Source: Cyclobacterium amurskyense (GTDB lineage Bacteria > Bacteroidota > Bacteroidia > Cytophagales > Cyclobacteriaceae). Taken from it: a stretch of DNA of 64,000 nucleotides. The DNA is taken from contig NZ_CP012040.1 of NCBI RefSeq assembly GCF_001050135.1, positions 1,550,001 to 1,614,000 on the forward strand, in the 5' to 3' direction. The notes below the pieces were generated by a model, which was not told where the DNA came from, did not search any database, and saw only the letters and a list, made by a program, of their open reading frames with translations. Position numbers and translations under genes: made by a program. Positions 1 to 9,102 of the stretch are shown here, one piece after another; positions within the stretch are counted from its first letter, which is position 1; each line of letters opens with the position of its first letter.

Positions 1-388
1 CTACATTGTTATTGACTTCAGACGACTTTTCGGTTCCGCCATATTTCATAACAATTACATCCACACTTGAAGGCAAATCAAAAGTCATTTCAAAATCCTC
101 ATGCATTTTATGAGAACCTCCAAATATTTCAGTTCCTTCACTTGTCAATAATGTAAGCTTTTGGTTGACTCCTACATCCACTGTTAAGCCTTCAATATTT
201 ACAGTAATTTCATTGGTCGTTTTCCAATCAAAAAATTCTGAAACAGTTAACTCATCAATCGTTTCGGCTTCCGGACCTATCAGCTTGGTGTTTTCTTCTA
301 ATTGCTCCTCATTACAGGAGGAGAAAAATACCAGGATAGGAATAATTAACGCCAGGATTCTAAATCCCATTCTTTTGCTGTTTTTCAT
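1..388 (-). CDS. Partial lipoprotein, N-terminal part
   Basis: The reading frame starts at the ATG at 386-388 and stays open to the left window edge, so only about the first 129 residues are present. The protein begins with a basic stretch, a hydrophobic segment and a lipobox (LVFFSSC), followed by an acidic linker. This is a typical Bacteroidota lipoprotein signal. The following segment (around DWKTTNEITVNIEGL) is beta-strand-like and resembles the N-termini of some LruC-domain exported proteins, but that link is weak. A CRP/FNR-like palindrome lies 34 bp upstream. Function unknown. Confidence 0.75.
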   Translation of the reverse strand, partial: MKNSKRMGFRILALIIPILVFFSSCNEEQLEENTKLIGPEAETIDELTVSEFFDWKTTNEITVNIEGLTVDVGVNQKLTLLTSEGTEIFGGSHKMHEDFEMTFDLPSSVDVIVMKYGGTEKSSEVNNNV

Positions 389-421
389 TGTTCTGCTGTT
401 TACTATAATTTAAAAAAGTAG

Positions 422-437
422 TGTGACTTATGTCACC
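422..437. promoter_or_regulatory. CRP/FNR-like palindrome
   Basis: The sequence TGTGACTTATGTCACC has the form TGTGA-N6-TCACc, one base away from the classical CRP-family consensus TGTGA-N6-TCACA. It lies just upstream of the divergently placed start of the partial lipoprotein. The match is seen directly; binding by a CRP/FNR-family regulator is inferred. Confidence 0.4.
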
Positions 438-974
438 TTTATAATAATGAATCAAATATCCCCTTTAATTCATTCTTAGAGGGAAATAATCGACGAACAC
501 AGGAAAAAGGTTGGCTAACTCCTGTTTTCAGTAGGTGAGATTATTACTATTAGTTGGTTTACAGGTATAAATGTAGAAAACATATAAAAGGCAAAAAAGT
601 ATTTATTAACAAAAGAGAGATGTTAATGACACAAAATTCTTTTTATTATTCAAAAACCAAATATTATAATAGAAAAAATTACACAAGCATTTTATTGAAG
701 GACAGAGTAAGTATTATGATGTTCAGATAATACATACCTAAAAAAAAGCGAAAAACTGCCTTAATTTTGACGAAACTATTTCAAAATCAGCCACTTCTTT
801 ACTTTTTATTAATCAACTTATTGAAAGCGTGCCCCAGACTCAGTCAAGCCGAATCATTTAGCCATTAAAACAAGATAGATAGGTCAGCTAATCAAATATT
901 GCTGCTCCTTTTACGTTTTGAGACCTTGATTAAACAAGCAACCATTTGCTAAAGAAACATTCTCTATTAGGTTT
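438..974. other. AT-rich intergenic region, no gene seen
   Basis: This stretch has no convincing reading frame on either strand. Around 765-800 a short segment (gaaactatttcaaaatcagccacttc) resembles the interior of the dispersed repeat described at 975-1217, so the region may hold a decayed repeat copy. Nothing else is recognised. Confidence 0.5.
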
Positions 975-1217
975 AACCCGAAATATGCAATAGACAATCT
1001 ATTACGTGCTGAAATCGCTTCAAAATCAGCCACTTTGTTGCTGTTTTCAATTTCACCATAGCGGTGCTATGCTAAAATATCCACTACTGGGTTTGAGAAA
1101 ACCAAAGCTAAAAAAACAAAAAGCTATGCTTCACCTGACATAAGCAGGTAGAGTATAGCTTTTTCTCCTGTTTAATACGAAATAGGCAATAGAAAGTCTA
1201 TTACATAATCAAGGTTT
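975..1217 (+). repeat. Dispersed MITE-like repeat, divergent copy A
   Basis: The left end AACCCGAAATATGCAATAG and the interior (gctgaaatcgcttcaaaatcagccac, then the tagcggtgctatgctaaa hairpin) match copies at 9787, 49748 and 53469. Unlike those copies, the right half is replaced by a terminator-like hairpin (1119-1163) and ends with a second, degenerate end pair at about 1171-1217. It looks like a rearranged or nested copy. Confidence 0.7.
1119..1163. terminator. Bidirectional terminator-like hairpin
   Basis: AAAAGCTAT pairs with ATAGCTTTT, and an inner ACCTG pairs with CAGGT. The A-run on one side and the T-run on the other would let it work in both directions. It lies downstream of the minus-strand barrel gene that ends at 1229. 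Confidence 0.65.
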
Positions 1218-1228
1218 AAAACAACTCG

Positions 1229-1720
1229 TTAAAATATATAACGTACGGAAAGGGCGAAATCATCCCCCCAGAATCCTCCACCATTAATAAGGTTAATGGC
1301 TGGTTTAAAATCCAGAGAAAAATTGAGAGGCAAATCCTCCAGCACATAATCAAGTCCTATAATACCGTCAATCCCCAAAATGGTAGACCCTTTGTAATTA
1401 TTACCAGCCCAATAAGGATTATTGGAACCACTATTCCAGCTTCCTAAATGTGCTCCACCACCATAAAACCATCCTAAACCGCTGACGTCTTCAATGTCTT
1501 TATGTACTTCATAAAGCCCTGTAAGCAATAGCCCTCTCCACCTGGTATGCAATATCCCTTCAATGGCCGCATCTTGGCTTATAAAATGTTTTACACTCAA
1601 TCCACTGCTTGAACCTAAACGTAGACCAACTGCAGTGTTGTAGGCTTGTGCTTTACTTTCGTTCGATACCGAATACATTAGAATCATTGCCATAGCGGCA
1701 AACATTACTTTTTTTACCAT
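1229..1720 (-). CDS. Small outer-membrane beta-barrel-like protein
   Basis: A 163-residue protein with a Sec signal peptide (about 1-24, ending ESKAQA) followed by alternating hydrophobic strands rich in Gly and aromatic residues. It ends in a terminal Phe (SVRYIF), the usual signature for outer-membrane barrel insertion. Size and pattern fit a small 8-strand barrel. It starts 22 bp after the folate enzyme gene and is probably the last gene of a bshC-led operon. The specific role is unknown. Confidence 0.7.
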   Translation of the reverse strand: MVKKVMFAAMAMILMYSVSNESKAQAYNTAVGLRLGSSSGLSVKHFISQDAAIEGILHTRWRGLLLTGLYEVHKDIEDVSGLGWFYGGGAHLGSWNSGSNNPYWAGNNYKGSTILGIDGIIGLDYVLEDLPLNFSLDFKPAINLINGGGFWGDDFALSVRYIF

Positions 1721-1742
1721 GTTACTATTGTTTAATTATTTT

Positions 1743-2318
1743 TTAAAATAGGATCGATCCATCTGGATGTATACAAGCATCCAAGGGGACATCGTGCGTT
1801 TCGTGTGGAATTTCCTCGGGCATTGGCGCCTCGAAAGACAATCCAATCTTCAAAACATTCGAATCAAGCTCTTTAAAGAACGTATCATAAAAACCCTGAC
1901 CATACCCCAAACGATTACCAAGTGTATCTACCCCCAATAATGGGACAAACACCAAATCAATCAATTTGGCATCTGTTACGAATTCTGGTGATTTTGGGAC
2001 AGGGATCCCCAATTTGTCAGTTTCATAAACGGTGTCTGCAGTCAACTTGACAATGGCCATTTTCCGACTACCATGTAAGGTCACCGAGCTATAAACCCGG
2101 TATTCTAACTTAAAAAGTCTACGCAATAATGGTACCGTATTTATCTCACACAACCTTTTAATAGGTAAAAAAACATGAATATGCTGTACCTTAGGGAAAT
2201 CCTTTAAGAATTTCAGACAATTTAGAGCAATACTTTCGGAGCGTCGGGCTCTTTCTTCGGCACCAATTTCTTTACGCTCATTTCTGAGACGCTTCCTTAG
2301 CAATTCTTTCGCTACCAT
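1743..2318 (-). CDS. 5-formyltetrahydrofolate cyclo-ligase
   Basis: This 191-residue protein matches the 5-FTHF cyclo-ligase family, which converts 5-formyl-THF to 5,10-methenyl-THF with ATP in the cytoplasm. The basic N-terminus (KELLRKRLRNER) and the C-terminal signature NRLGYGQGFYDTFF, which forms the nucleotide-binding loop, are both visible. Length is normal. Its start overlaps the end of bshC by 41 bp, so the two are probably co-transcribed and translationally coupled. Confidence 0.93.
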   Translation of the reverse strand: MVAKELLRKRLRNERKEIGAEERARRSESIALNCLKFLKDFPKVQHIHVFLPIKRLCEINTVPLLRRLFKLEYRVYSSVTLHGSRKMAIVKLTADTVYETDKLGIPVPKSPEFVTDAKLIDLVFVPLLGVDTLGNRLGYGQGFYDTFFKELDSNVLKIGLSFEAPMPEEIPHETHDVPLDACIHPDGSILF

Positions 2319-3873
2319 TTTCCTTTAATAGGATGAAATTAAAATCTAAAGGGTCAAAGGTATTAAAAAGGGACTGTATAAAATCCGGGTTACCTAAATA
2401 GAACTCAAGAAAATTAATTTTTCTTTCCTGCAAAGTACCTTGAGGGAAAAGCATTTTTTTAATATCACTCAACTGTTGAATGGCAATGGTGTTTTTTCTT
2501 TCTTCTGCCTTTCGAAACTTAGTAGCTACTTGATCCAAAATCTTTTCGTTTCGTTTATAGGCAGCCTTTACCGCATAGGCTAAAGTCGCATCCATTGTTA
2601 CAGATTTCTCTTCCAAACTTTTAAAAAGATCTGCAATTTGACTTCGCTCATCTTTTAAATCCAGATCTTGTTCAGCATGTTCCTTTACATAGCTTATGCG
2701 CAAATTGTCTATGGGCAAAAACAACTCCTTTTCTACCAGTCCAAGCTTGTCCATTTTTCGCTGAACAGGTAAGGATAGCACCATGGCAAAATTCCTTGGC
2801 AATAAGAAGGGATAATCTATTGAATAATGATCGAATACACTTTTTAATTGAAACCAATAAGCCACCTCGGCAGGTCCACCCAAGTAGGCCAGGTTAGGCA
2901 AAATCACTTCCTGATAAAGTGGGCGCATAACCACATTAGGGCTGAATTTTTCAGGTTTTTCAGCTATAAGGGTAACCATCTCTTCCTCCGTCCATTCATT
3001 TTCTCCATCATAGGTTTTAAAAACCCCTTCTTCACAAATCAACCTTTCCCTTCTGCCATTTTCCATGTAGAAGAAATTAATTTCTCTCGGAAATATTTGA
3101 GTGGCATATCCCGCATCTTCCAAAGCACAATTGCAATCATTAACCAGATTATTGGCAGTAGAGGCAAACAGATCATCCTTAATAACAGGAGCAAATAATT
3201 CTTTCAGGGCTTTCTCATTGGCATCAATTATTACCAAACCTTTGTCTGCAAACAAATGATGAACATACTTCCTGACAGCTTCTTTTAGCGTTTTACTTTC
3301 CGTATAGGCCGTCTTAAAAAAATCAGGTAGAAACTGCAGTTCCCCAATTAACTTTTTCAAAGAATCATCTATTACAAAATCACCTACCGCTCCGGTTTGA
3401 TCCGTGTCCCACTGGTAATTTTTCCCATCAAAATAAAAATGGTTGATCTCCTCAAAATCATGGTCTTCGCTTGCCATCCAATACACTGGCACAAATTGAT
3501 ACCCGGGGTTTTCCTTTTGTAGTTTTTCTGCCAGTGCAATGGTAGAGACGATTTTATAAATAAAATAGGAAGGACCAGTCATTAGGTTTAGCTGGTGACC
3601 GGTAGTGACTGTAAAGGTGTTACTTTCATTTAGTTTCTGAATGTTAGCTTTAACTTTCGCACCATCAAAGCCTCCATATTGTTGGTTTAAAACATCAACT
3701 AGGGTATTTCTTTTCTTCTGATCAAAGGTTTTACTTTCAATAGCTTGTTTAAAATTTCCCAAATCTGGAAACTCCTTATAGAACTGCTTTACTGAATCCT
3801 TATTTTGAATATAATCTAAAAAAAGTGATGAAAACAGGCCGGTACAGGCCGGGTCTAAAGTGGATTTTAACAT
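2278..3873 (-). CDS. bshC: Putative cysteine ligase BshC (bacillithiol synthesis)
   Basis: The protein matches BshC, which adds cysteine to glucosaminyl-malate in the last step of bacillithiol synthesis. The conserved block TTGHQLNLMTGPSYFIYK lies in the first third, followed by YWMASEDHDFEEI, a typical BshC substrate-site motif. The frame is open to 3951, but the ATG at 3871-3873 (MLKSTLDPACTGLFS) fits the family N-terminus best and is chosen here, giving 531 residues. A coiled coil occurs near residues 430-480. A bacillithiol disulfide reductase gene (ypdA) lies at 55251, consistent with a working bacillithiol system. Confidence 0.93.
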   Translation of the reverse strand: MLKSTLDPACTGLFSSLFLDYIQNKDSVKQFYKEFPDLGNFKQAIESKTFDQKKRNTLVDVLNQQYGGFDGAKVKANIQKLNESNTFTVTTGHQLNLMTGPSYFIYKIVSTIALAEKLQKENPGYQFVPVYWMASEDHDFEEINHFYFDGKNYQWDTDQTGAVGDFVIDDSLKKLIGELQFLPDFFKTAYTESKTLKEAVRKYVHHLFADKGLVIIDANEKALKELFAPVIKDDLFASTANNLVNDCNCALEDAGYATQIFPREINFFYMENGRRERLICEEGVFKTYDGENEWTEEEMVTLIAEKPEKFSPNVVMRPLYQEVILPNLAYLGGPAEVAYWFQLKSVFDHYSIDYPFLLPRNFAMVLSLPVQRKMDKLGLVEKELFLPIDNLRISYVKEHAEQDLDLKDERSQIADLFKSLEEKSVTMDATLAYAVKAAYKRNEKILDQVATKFRKAEERKNTIAIQQLSDIKKMLFPQGTLQERKINFLEFYLGNPDFIQSLFNTFDPLDFNFILLKENGSERIAKEASQK

Positions 3874-4025
3874 AAAAGGAGAAATTTCATTATTGTATTG
3901 GCAGCTATAGAATGCATTTAAAACGGCTAAACCAAAGGTAAAGTTCAACAATTCTAGCTACAAATCAGAAAACAAGTTATACATTTTTTCAAAAATTGTA
4001 TAACAATAATGCACTACTCAGTTCG

Positions 4026-4033
4026 TAATTTTG
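4026..4033 (+). promoter_or_regulatory. Bacteroidota -7 element for copA
   Basis: TAATTTTG fits the Bacteroidota -7 consensus TAnnTTTG and lies 22 bp before the copA ATG. No clear -33 TTG at standard spacing was found. Confidence 0.5.
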
Positions 4034-4055
4034 TCCAATAAATAAGCATTCTATC

Positions 4056-6254
4056 ATGAGTAAATCAATCGAAGTACCGATTTCTGGAATGAGTTGTGCC
4101 GCATGTGCTGTAAGTGTAGAATCTATGCTTAAGGAAACCGAAGGGATTCAATCAGCAACTGTCAACTATGCCAATCAATCCGCCATAATTACCCTTGAAA
4201 ATGAAGGTGTAGATCTTTCTGTAGCTAAAAAAAATATCCAATCGATCGGATACGATCTGTTAATAAATATTAATAATCAGGAAGACCTAGAGGCCATAAA
4301 ATCAGCAGAGTTGAGCCTACTGAAAAGGAACACTTTGTATTCAGGCTTATTGGCATTGCCTGTATTCTTAATTGGCATGTTTTGGATGAACTTCCCTTAC
4401 GCCAATATAATCATGTGGACACTAACCACTCCAATTTTAGCAGTATTTGGCAGATCATTCTTTATCAATAGCGTCAAACAAGGCAAAATTGGAAATGCCA
4501 ATATGGACACTTTGGTAGCATTAAGTACAGGAGTGGCCTACCTTTATAGCTCCTTTAATACCTTTTTCCCCCATTGGTTAGAATCAAGAGGAATAGAACC
4601 ACACGTATATTTTGAAGCCGCCGCAGTGATCATCTTCTTTATTCTACTAGGAAGACTTATGGAGTCTAGGGCCAAGGCAGGCACATCTGAAGCGCTTAAA
4701 AACCTAATCGGCCTTCAGCCTACTGATTTGATAGTGATTCGGGACGGAGAACCCATAAAGATGAATGTTGCGGATGTTCAAGCAGGTGAAACCATCCTTG
4801 TTAAGCCCGGTCAGAAAATTCCCTTGGATGGGATTCTCACTGAAGGACAATCTTATGTAGACGAAAGCATGCTCACAGGTGAACCTATAGCCCTAGATAA
4901 AAACATCGGAGACAACGTATTTGCAGGCACAATCAACCAGGCAGGTAGCTTTAAATTTAAATCAAACAAAAGTAAATCAGACACCTTACTATCCAGTATA
5001 ATCGCAAGGGTAAAACAAGCCCAAGGCTCAAAGGCCCCTATACAAAAAACGGTAGACAAAGTTACTGGTATATTTGTTCCCGCAGTTTTGGCCATTGCTG
5101 TAATTACCTTTATTATTTGGTCTTTAAGCGGTACAGAGGACGCTACTTTAAGAGGAATGCTTTCTGCCATCACGGTATTGGTCATCGCATGCCCTTGCGC
5201 CTTAGGTTTGGCTACTCCTACCGCCATTATGGTCGGAATCGGAAAAGCCGCTTCAAAGGGAATATTGATAAAGGATGCTGAAAGTCTTGAAACAGGTAAA
5301 AAAATTGACACCTTAATCCTAGACAAAACAGGTACAATCACAGAAGGAAAACCCGGGGTTAAAGAAGTACTTTGGAAGTCGGGAATAGATAGTAAAGCAT
5401 TGGCCTCCATATTTTACGCCTTAGAAGAAAAGAGTGAGCATCCCCTTGCCGCAGCAGTCACCGAACATTTTGCCGAGGAGAAAACGTCAATAGACTTAGC
5501 CGAATTCAGTTCTTTTACTGGAAAAGGCGTTCTGGGCAAGTACGCTGATAAAACGTACTATATTGGAAACTTAAAATGGCTTGAGTCTCTAGGAATAAAC
5601 ATCGATAAAACCCTGGCCCAAACTGCAGAGAACATACTGGACAATGGAGATATAGTAATCTACCTCGCAGAAGATAATCAACTTGTGGGTGTAGTTAGCA
5701 TTGCCGATAAGGTAAGAGAGACTTCTAAGGTCGCCATTAGCAAATTAAGAAAAATGGGCATTGAAGTGCACATGCTCACTGGAGATCAAAAGAAAACTGC
5801 TGCTTCAATTGCTAAAAAGGTGGGAATCGATCATTTCCAAAGCGGGATGTTACCTCAGGACAAAGGAGAATACATTAAGAAATTGCAACAAAAAGGACAT
5901 AGGGTTGCCATGACCGGTGATGGAATCAATGATAGTGAAGCCCTTGTTTTAGCTGATTTAGGCATAGCTATGGGGGCAGGCACGGACATTGCGATGGAAA
6001 CAGCCCAAGTTACGCTAATGCATTCAGACCTTATGGCCATATCCGAATTGTTGAAATTGAGTAAAGAAACGGTGACTACCATCCGACAAAACTTATTTTG
6101 GGCGTTCATTTACAACATCATTGGCATTCCTATAGCTGCTGGTATATTGTACCCAATATCTGGTTTTTTGCTAAATCCTATGATAGCCGGTTCAGCAATG
6201 GCGCTTAGCTCCTTGTCAGTTGTGGGTAACAGTTTGAGGCTAAAATACAGTTAG
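4056..6254 (+). CDS. copA: Copper-exporting P1B-type ATPase
   Basis: A 732-residue heavy-metal P-type ATPase with one N-terminal HMA domain (GMSCAAC, about residues 11-17). The membrane metal site CPC is in VIACPCALGLATP (about 378), the phosphorylated Asp in DKTGT (about 423), the HP locus is SEHPLAA (about 461), and the hinge GDGINDSEAL is near 622. The CPC motif and CxxC domain indicate Cu(I)/Ag(I) efflux across the inner membrane. A 68-residue HMA protein follows 120 bp downstream and probably supplies copper. Regulation is unclear; no CueR- or CopY-type gene is adjacent. Confidence 0.95.
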   Translation: MSKSIEVPISGMSCAACAVSVESMLKETEGIQSATVNYANQSAIITLENEGVDLSVAKKNIQSIGYDLLININNQEDLEAIKSAELSLLKRNTLYSGLLALPVFLIGMFWMNFPYANIIMWTLTTPILAVFGRSFFINSVKQGKIGNANMDTLVALSTGVAYLYSSFNTFFPHWLESRGIEPHVYFEAAAVIIFFILLGRLMESRAKAGTSEALKNLIGLQPTDLIVIRDGEPIKMNVADVQAGETILVKPGQKIPLDGILTEGQSYVDESMLTGEPIALDKNIGDNVFAGTINQAGSFKFKSNKSKSDTLLSSIIARVKQAQGSKAPIQKTVDKVTGIFVPAVLAIAVITFIIWSLSGTEDATLRGMLSAITVLVIACPCALGLATPTAIMVGIGKAASKGILIKDAESLETGKKIDTLILDKTGTITEGKPGVKEVLWKSGIDSKALASIFYALEEKSEHPLAAAVTEHFAEEKTSIDLAEFSSFTGKGVLGKYADKTYYIGNLKWLESLGINIDKTLAQTAENILDNGDIVIYLAEDNQLVGVVSIADKVRETSKVAISKLRKMGIEVHMLTGDQKKTAASIAKKVGIDHFQSGMLPQDKGEYIKKLQQKGHRVAMTGDGINDSEALVLADLGIAMGAGTDIAMETAQVTLMHSDLMAISELLKLSKETVTTIRQNLFWAFIYNIIGIPIAAGILYPISGFLLNPMIAGSAMALSSLSVVGNSLRLKYS

Positions 6255-6374
6255 ACCAATGGGTTAAAAACTGCCCCCAACCGGGCCTAAAACCACCAAG
6301 GTTAATTCTATACTGAACTATTTCCAAAAGGAAATCATTTATCCGAAACAATAACATTTCAAATAAGATCAAAA

Positions 6375-6581
6375 ATGGCAAAACAAATTAAACTTAAAAC
6401 AAATGTAAAATGCGGTGCCTGTGTAACAGCCATTTCTCCAGCAATGAATGGTTTAGCAGCATCTCATTGGGAAGTTGATTTACAGTCTCCTGACAGAATT
6501 CTAACAGTAGAAGGAGATGTTAATGAGACTGAAATAAAGGCTGCACTGGAAAAATCCGGTTATAAGGGTGAATCTATTTAA
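6375..6581 (+). CDS. HMA-domain copper chaperone-like protein
   Basis: A 68-residue single HMA domain with the metal-binding loop KCGACV near the N-terminus and the usual beta-alpha-beta-beta-alpha-beta pattern (VEGDVNETEIKAALEKSGY at the end). Proteins of this kind carry Cu(I) to P1B ATPases. Its position directly after copA supports that role. The second helix-preceding segment is HWEVDLQSPDRILTV. The methionine usual before the CxxC is absent. Confidence 0.88.
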   Translation: MAKQIKLKTNVKCGACVTAISPAMNGLAASHWEVDLQSPDRILTVEGDVNETEIKAALEKSGYKGESI

Positions 6582-6613
6582 ATGAAAGAAGGCAGGATAG
6601 GTAGAAATTTTAT

Positions 6614-6621
6614 TACTTTTG
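6614..6621 (+). promoter_or_regulatory. Bacteroidota -7 element for the M16 peptidase gene
   Basis: TACTTTTG matches TAnnTTTG and ends 10 bp before the ATG at 6632. The implied mRNA leader would be only a few nucleotides, as is common in this phylum. Confidence 0.5.
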
Positions 6622-6631
6622 CCTCTATTCT

Positions 6632-7876
6632 ATGATTAAATACAAATCTTTTGTTTTAGACAATGGACTTCAGGTATTGGTCCATGAGGACCATTCTTCA
6701 GAAATGGCTGTTGTCAATCTCTTGTACAAGGTAGGTTCTAGAAATGAGGTCTCCGGCAAAACAGGCTTAGCCCATTATTTTGAGCACCTTATGTTTTCTG
6801 GCACTGAGCATATCCCCGAATTTGACAGTGCAATAGAACGGGTTGGAGGTGAGTGCAATGCCTTTACAAACACCGACATTACCAATTTTTACATCACCTT
6901 ACCAGCTATCAATCTGGATACTGCACTTTGGTTGGAAGCAGATCGGATGAGATTCCTTAATCTTAAGGAAAAGCCCATCAATACTCAGAAGCAGGTTGTA
7001 ATTGAAGAATTCAAACAACGCTACCTCAATCAGCCTTATGGAGATGCCATGCATCATGTTAGGCAATTGGCTTTTACCAAACACCCCTATCGCTGGCCAA
7101 CCATTGGTGAGAAAATTGAAGACATCGAAAGATTTGAGAGAGAGGAACTACTGGCCTTTTATGAGGAAAATTACACTCCCAACAATGCCATACTTTGTAT
7201 TGCTGGAAAGGTGAATTTTGAAGATGTCAAGGCAAGGGTTCATTATTGGTTCGATGACATTCCCAAAGGAAAGCAAAGCCAGAAAACTATTGTTGCTGAG
7301 CCAATCCAAAAAACAATAAGGCGCAAACAAGTCTTTTCTACTATCCCTACTGAAGCATTGTATAAGGTGTATAAGATGCCGGGCAGGCTGGAGAACAACT
7401 ACCTTACCTGCGACCTTATTTCAGATATTTTGGGTTTTGGGAGATCTGCATTATTGGAAAAAACCTTGATTAAAAACTCTTCATTATTTGCCAATTGTCA
7501 GTCCTATGTTTTAGGAAATATTGATCCTGGATTGATGGTCATTACAGGTAAAATGGAAAAAGGAGTGGCTGCCGAGGATGCAGAGGCAGAGTTAGATGAA
7601 GTATTGGAAAACTTTAAAAAAGAACCTATTCCACAACGAGACCTTCAAAAAATCAAAAATCAGGCACAAGCGATGCAAACATATGAATCTGTTTCTTTGC
7701 TAGGAAGGGCAATGAAACTTGCCTATTATGCCTATTTAGGTGACACTCAACTGATGAACAAGGAGTTTGAGCGAAAAATAGCCATTACCGTAGAGGAAAT
7801 CCAACAAGCAACAAACACATACCTCAACCAGGATCTTGCTTCGGTAATTTATTATAAATGTTCACCTAACGACTGA
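6632..7876 (+). CDS. M16 family zinc metallopeptidase
   Basis: A 414-residue pitrilysin-like protein. The inverted zinc motif HxxEH is present as HYFEH (about residues 49-53), and the third ligand Glu lies about 75 residues later in VVIEEFKQRYLN. The C-terminal half is the second, non-catalytic M16 domain. No signal peptide is evident, so it may be cytoplasmic, although many Bacteroidota homologues act in the periplasm as paired subunits. No inactive partner subunit is adjacent. The natural substrate is unknown. Confidence 0.92.
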   Translation: MIKYKSFVLDNGLQVLVHEDHSSEMAVVNLLYKVGSRNEVSGKTGLAHYFEHLMFSGTEHIPEFDSAIERVGGECNAFTNTDITNFYITLPAINLDTALWLEADRMRFLNLKEKPINTQKQVVIEEFKQRYLNQPYGDAMHHVRQLAFTKHPYRWPTIGEKIEDIERFEREELLAFYEENYTPNNAILCIAGKVNFEDVKARVHYWFDDIPKGKQSQKTIVAEPIQKTIRRKQVFSTIPTEALYKVYKMPGRLENNYLTCDLISDILGFGRSALLEKTLIKNSSLFANCQSYVLGNIDPGLMVITGKMEKGVAAEDAEAELDEVLENFKKEPIPQRDLQKIKNQAQAMQTYESVSLLGRAMKLAYYAYLGDTQLMNKEFERKIAITVEEIQQATNTYLNQDLASVIYYKCSPND

Positions 7877-7912
7877 TCTATTTTATTGAAAAATCATTAA
7901 AATTATAAATAT

Positions 7913-8392
7913 ATGAGTGCATTTCGCATAGGATTCGGATACGATGTTCACCAATTGAAAGAAGGTGAAGAATTTTGGTTGGGTGGAATAATCATTCCTC
8001 ATAGCAAAGGAGCTGTAGGCCATTCTGATGCTGATGTTCTGATACATGTGATCTGTGATGCACTATTGGGAGCAGCTAATTTACGGGACATAGGCTACCA
8101 CTTTTCAGATCAAGACCCTCAATACAAAGGCATTGATAGCAAAATATTGCTTAGTCAGGTAATGGATCTTTTAAAGGAAAACGGCTACCAAATAGGGAAT
8201 TTAGATGTTACAATTTGCCTGCAACAACCTAAAATCAATCCGCATATTCCTGCCATGAAAACCTGTTTGGCTAAAGTCATGCAAATCGATAAAGGTAAAT
8301 TGTCTTTGAAAGCCACCACTACAGAACGATTAGGCTTTGTAGGACGTGAGGAAGGGGTTTCTGCTTATTGTGTGGCCTTGATTCATTCATAA
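7913..8392 (+). CDS. ispF: 2-C-methyl-D-erythritol 2,4-cyclodiphosphate synthase
   Basis: A 159-residue protein of normal IspF length. It contains the N-terminal signature GFGYDVHQL with the zinc ligands Asp and His, the HSDADVLIH block, and the C-terminal ATTTERLGFVGREEG motif that binds the cytidine nucleotide. It forms the cyclic diphosphate in the MEP pathway of isoprenoid synthesis, acting as a trimer in the cytoplasm. It is followed 20 bp later by mnmD. Confidence 0.96.
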   Translation: MSAFRIGFGYDVHQLKEGEEFWLGGIIIPHSKGAVGHSDADVLIHVICDALLGAANLRDIGYHFSDQDPQYKGIDSKILLSQVMDLLKENGYQIGNLDVTICLQQPKINPHIPAMKTCLAKVMQIDKGKLSLKATTTERLGFVGREEGVSAYCVALIHS

Positions 8393-8412
8393 TTCACTTA
8401 ATAATTTCCCCC

Positions 8413-9102
8413 ATGGAAAACCAACAGCCCAAAATCATCACCACAGAAGACGGATCACATTCTGTGTATCTTCCTGAAATCAATGAAAGCTACCATTCTT
8501 CCAATGGGGCTTACAAGGAATCAATTCATGTGTACTTGTTGTATGGTTTGGAGGCATGGTATGCTAGAAACAGAGGAAAATTCCCCATCAGAATTTTTGA
8601 AGTAGGTTTTGGCACCGGACTTAATGCCTGGCTAACCCTAATCTGGGCAGAACAAAACCAAGTACCTGTTCTCTACCATACGATTGAACCTTATCCACTT
8701 GAAAAGGAGATTTATGAGGCATTGAACTTCACCCAATTGGATGAAACCCTGACTCATTTTAATGGCTACTTTAAGCGTCTCCATCAAATGGCCTGGGACA
8801 AGGGAATGCCAATGACGGATTATTTCAATATTAAAAAAGAAAAAACCACCTTACAGGAGGTACAACTATACGGTTCAGACCTTGTGTTTTTCGATGCCTT
8901 TTCTCCAAAAAAACAGCCAGAACTCTGGACAATGGAAATGCTGGAAAAAATCGAAGACAGTATGAACCCATCTGCTGCTTTTGTTACCTACTGTGCTGCA
9001 GGCCACCTCAAAAAGAACCTTCAATCGCTTAACTTAACCTTGGATGAAGTACCTGGACCTCCAGGTAAAAAGGAAATGACAAGAGCGTGGAAAAAAAGCT
9101 AG
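8413..9102 (+). CDS. mnmD: MnmD-type tRNA wobble-uridine methyltransferase
   Basis: About 229 residues if started at the ATG at 8413 (MENQQPK); the frame is open 45 bp further upstream, but that would overlap ispF. The SAM-binding motif EVGFGTGLNAWLTL and the later DLVFFDAFSPKKQPELWT block match the methyltransferase domain of MnmC (DUF752, stand-alone MnmD). That domain completes mnm5(s2)U at tRNA position 34. The FAD oxidase domain of MnmC is absent, as in other stand-alone MnmD proteins. It overlaps the next gene by 16 bp. Confidence 0.9.
   Translation: MENQQPKIITTEDGSHSVYLPEINESYHSSNGAYKESIHVYLLYGLEAWYARNRGKFPIRIFEVGFGTGLNAWLTLIWAEQNQVPVLYHTIEPYPLEKEIYEALNFTQLDETLTHFNGYFKRLHQMAWDKGMPMTDYFNIKKEKTTLQEVQLYGSDLVFFDAFSPKKQPELWTMEMLEKIEDSMNPSAAFVTYCAAGHLKKNLQSLNLTLDEVPGPPGKKEMTRAWKKS

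Noticed and set aside
4853..5410. A 185-codon minus-strand frame
   Set aside because: It runs antisense through copA, whose motifs and length are clear. Long antisense frames are common opposite conserved genes.
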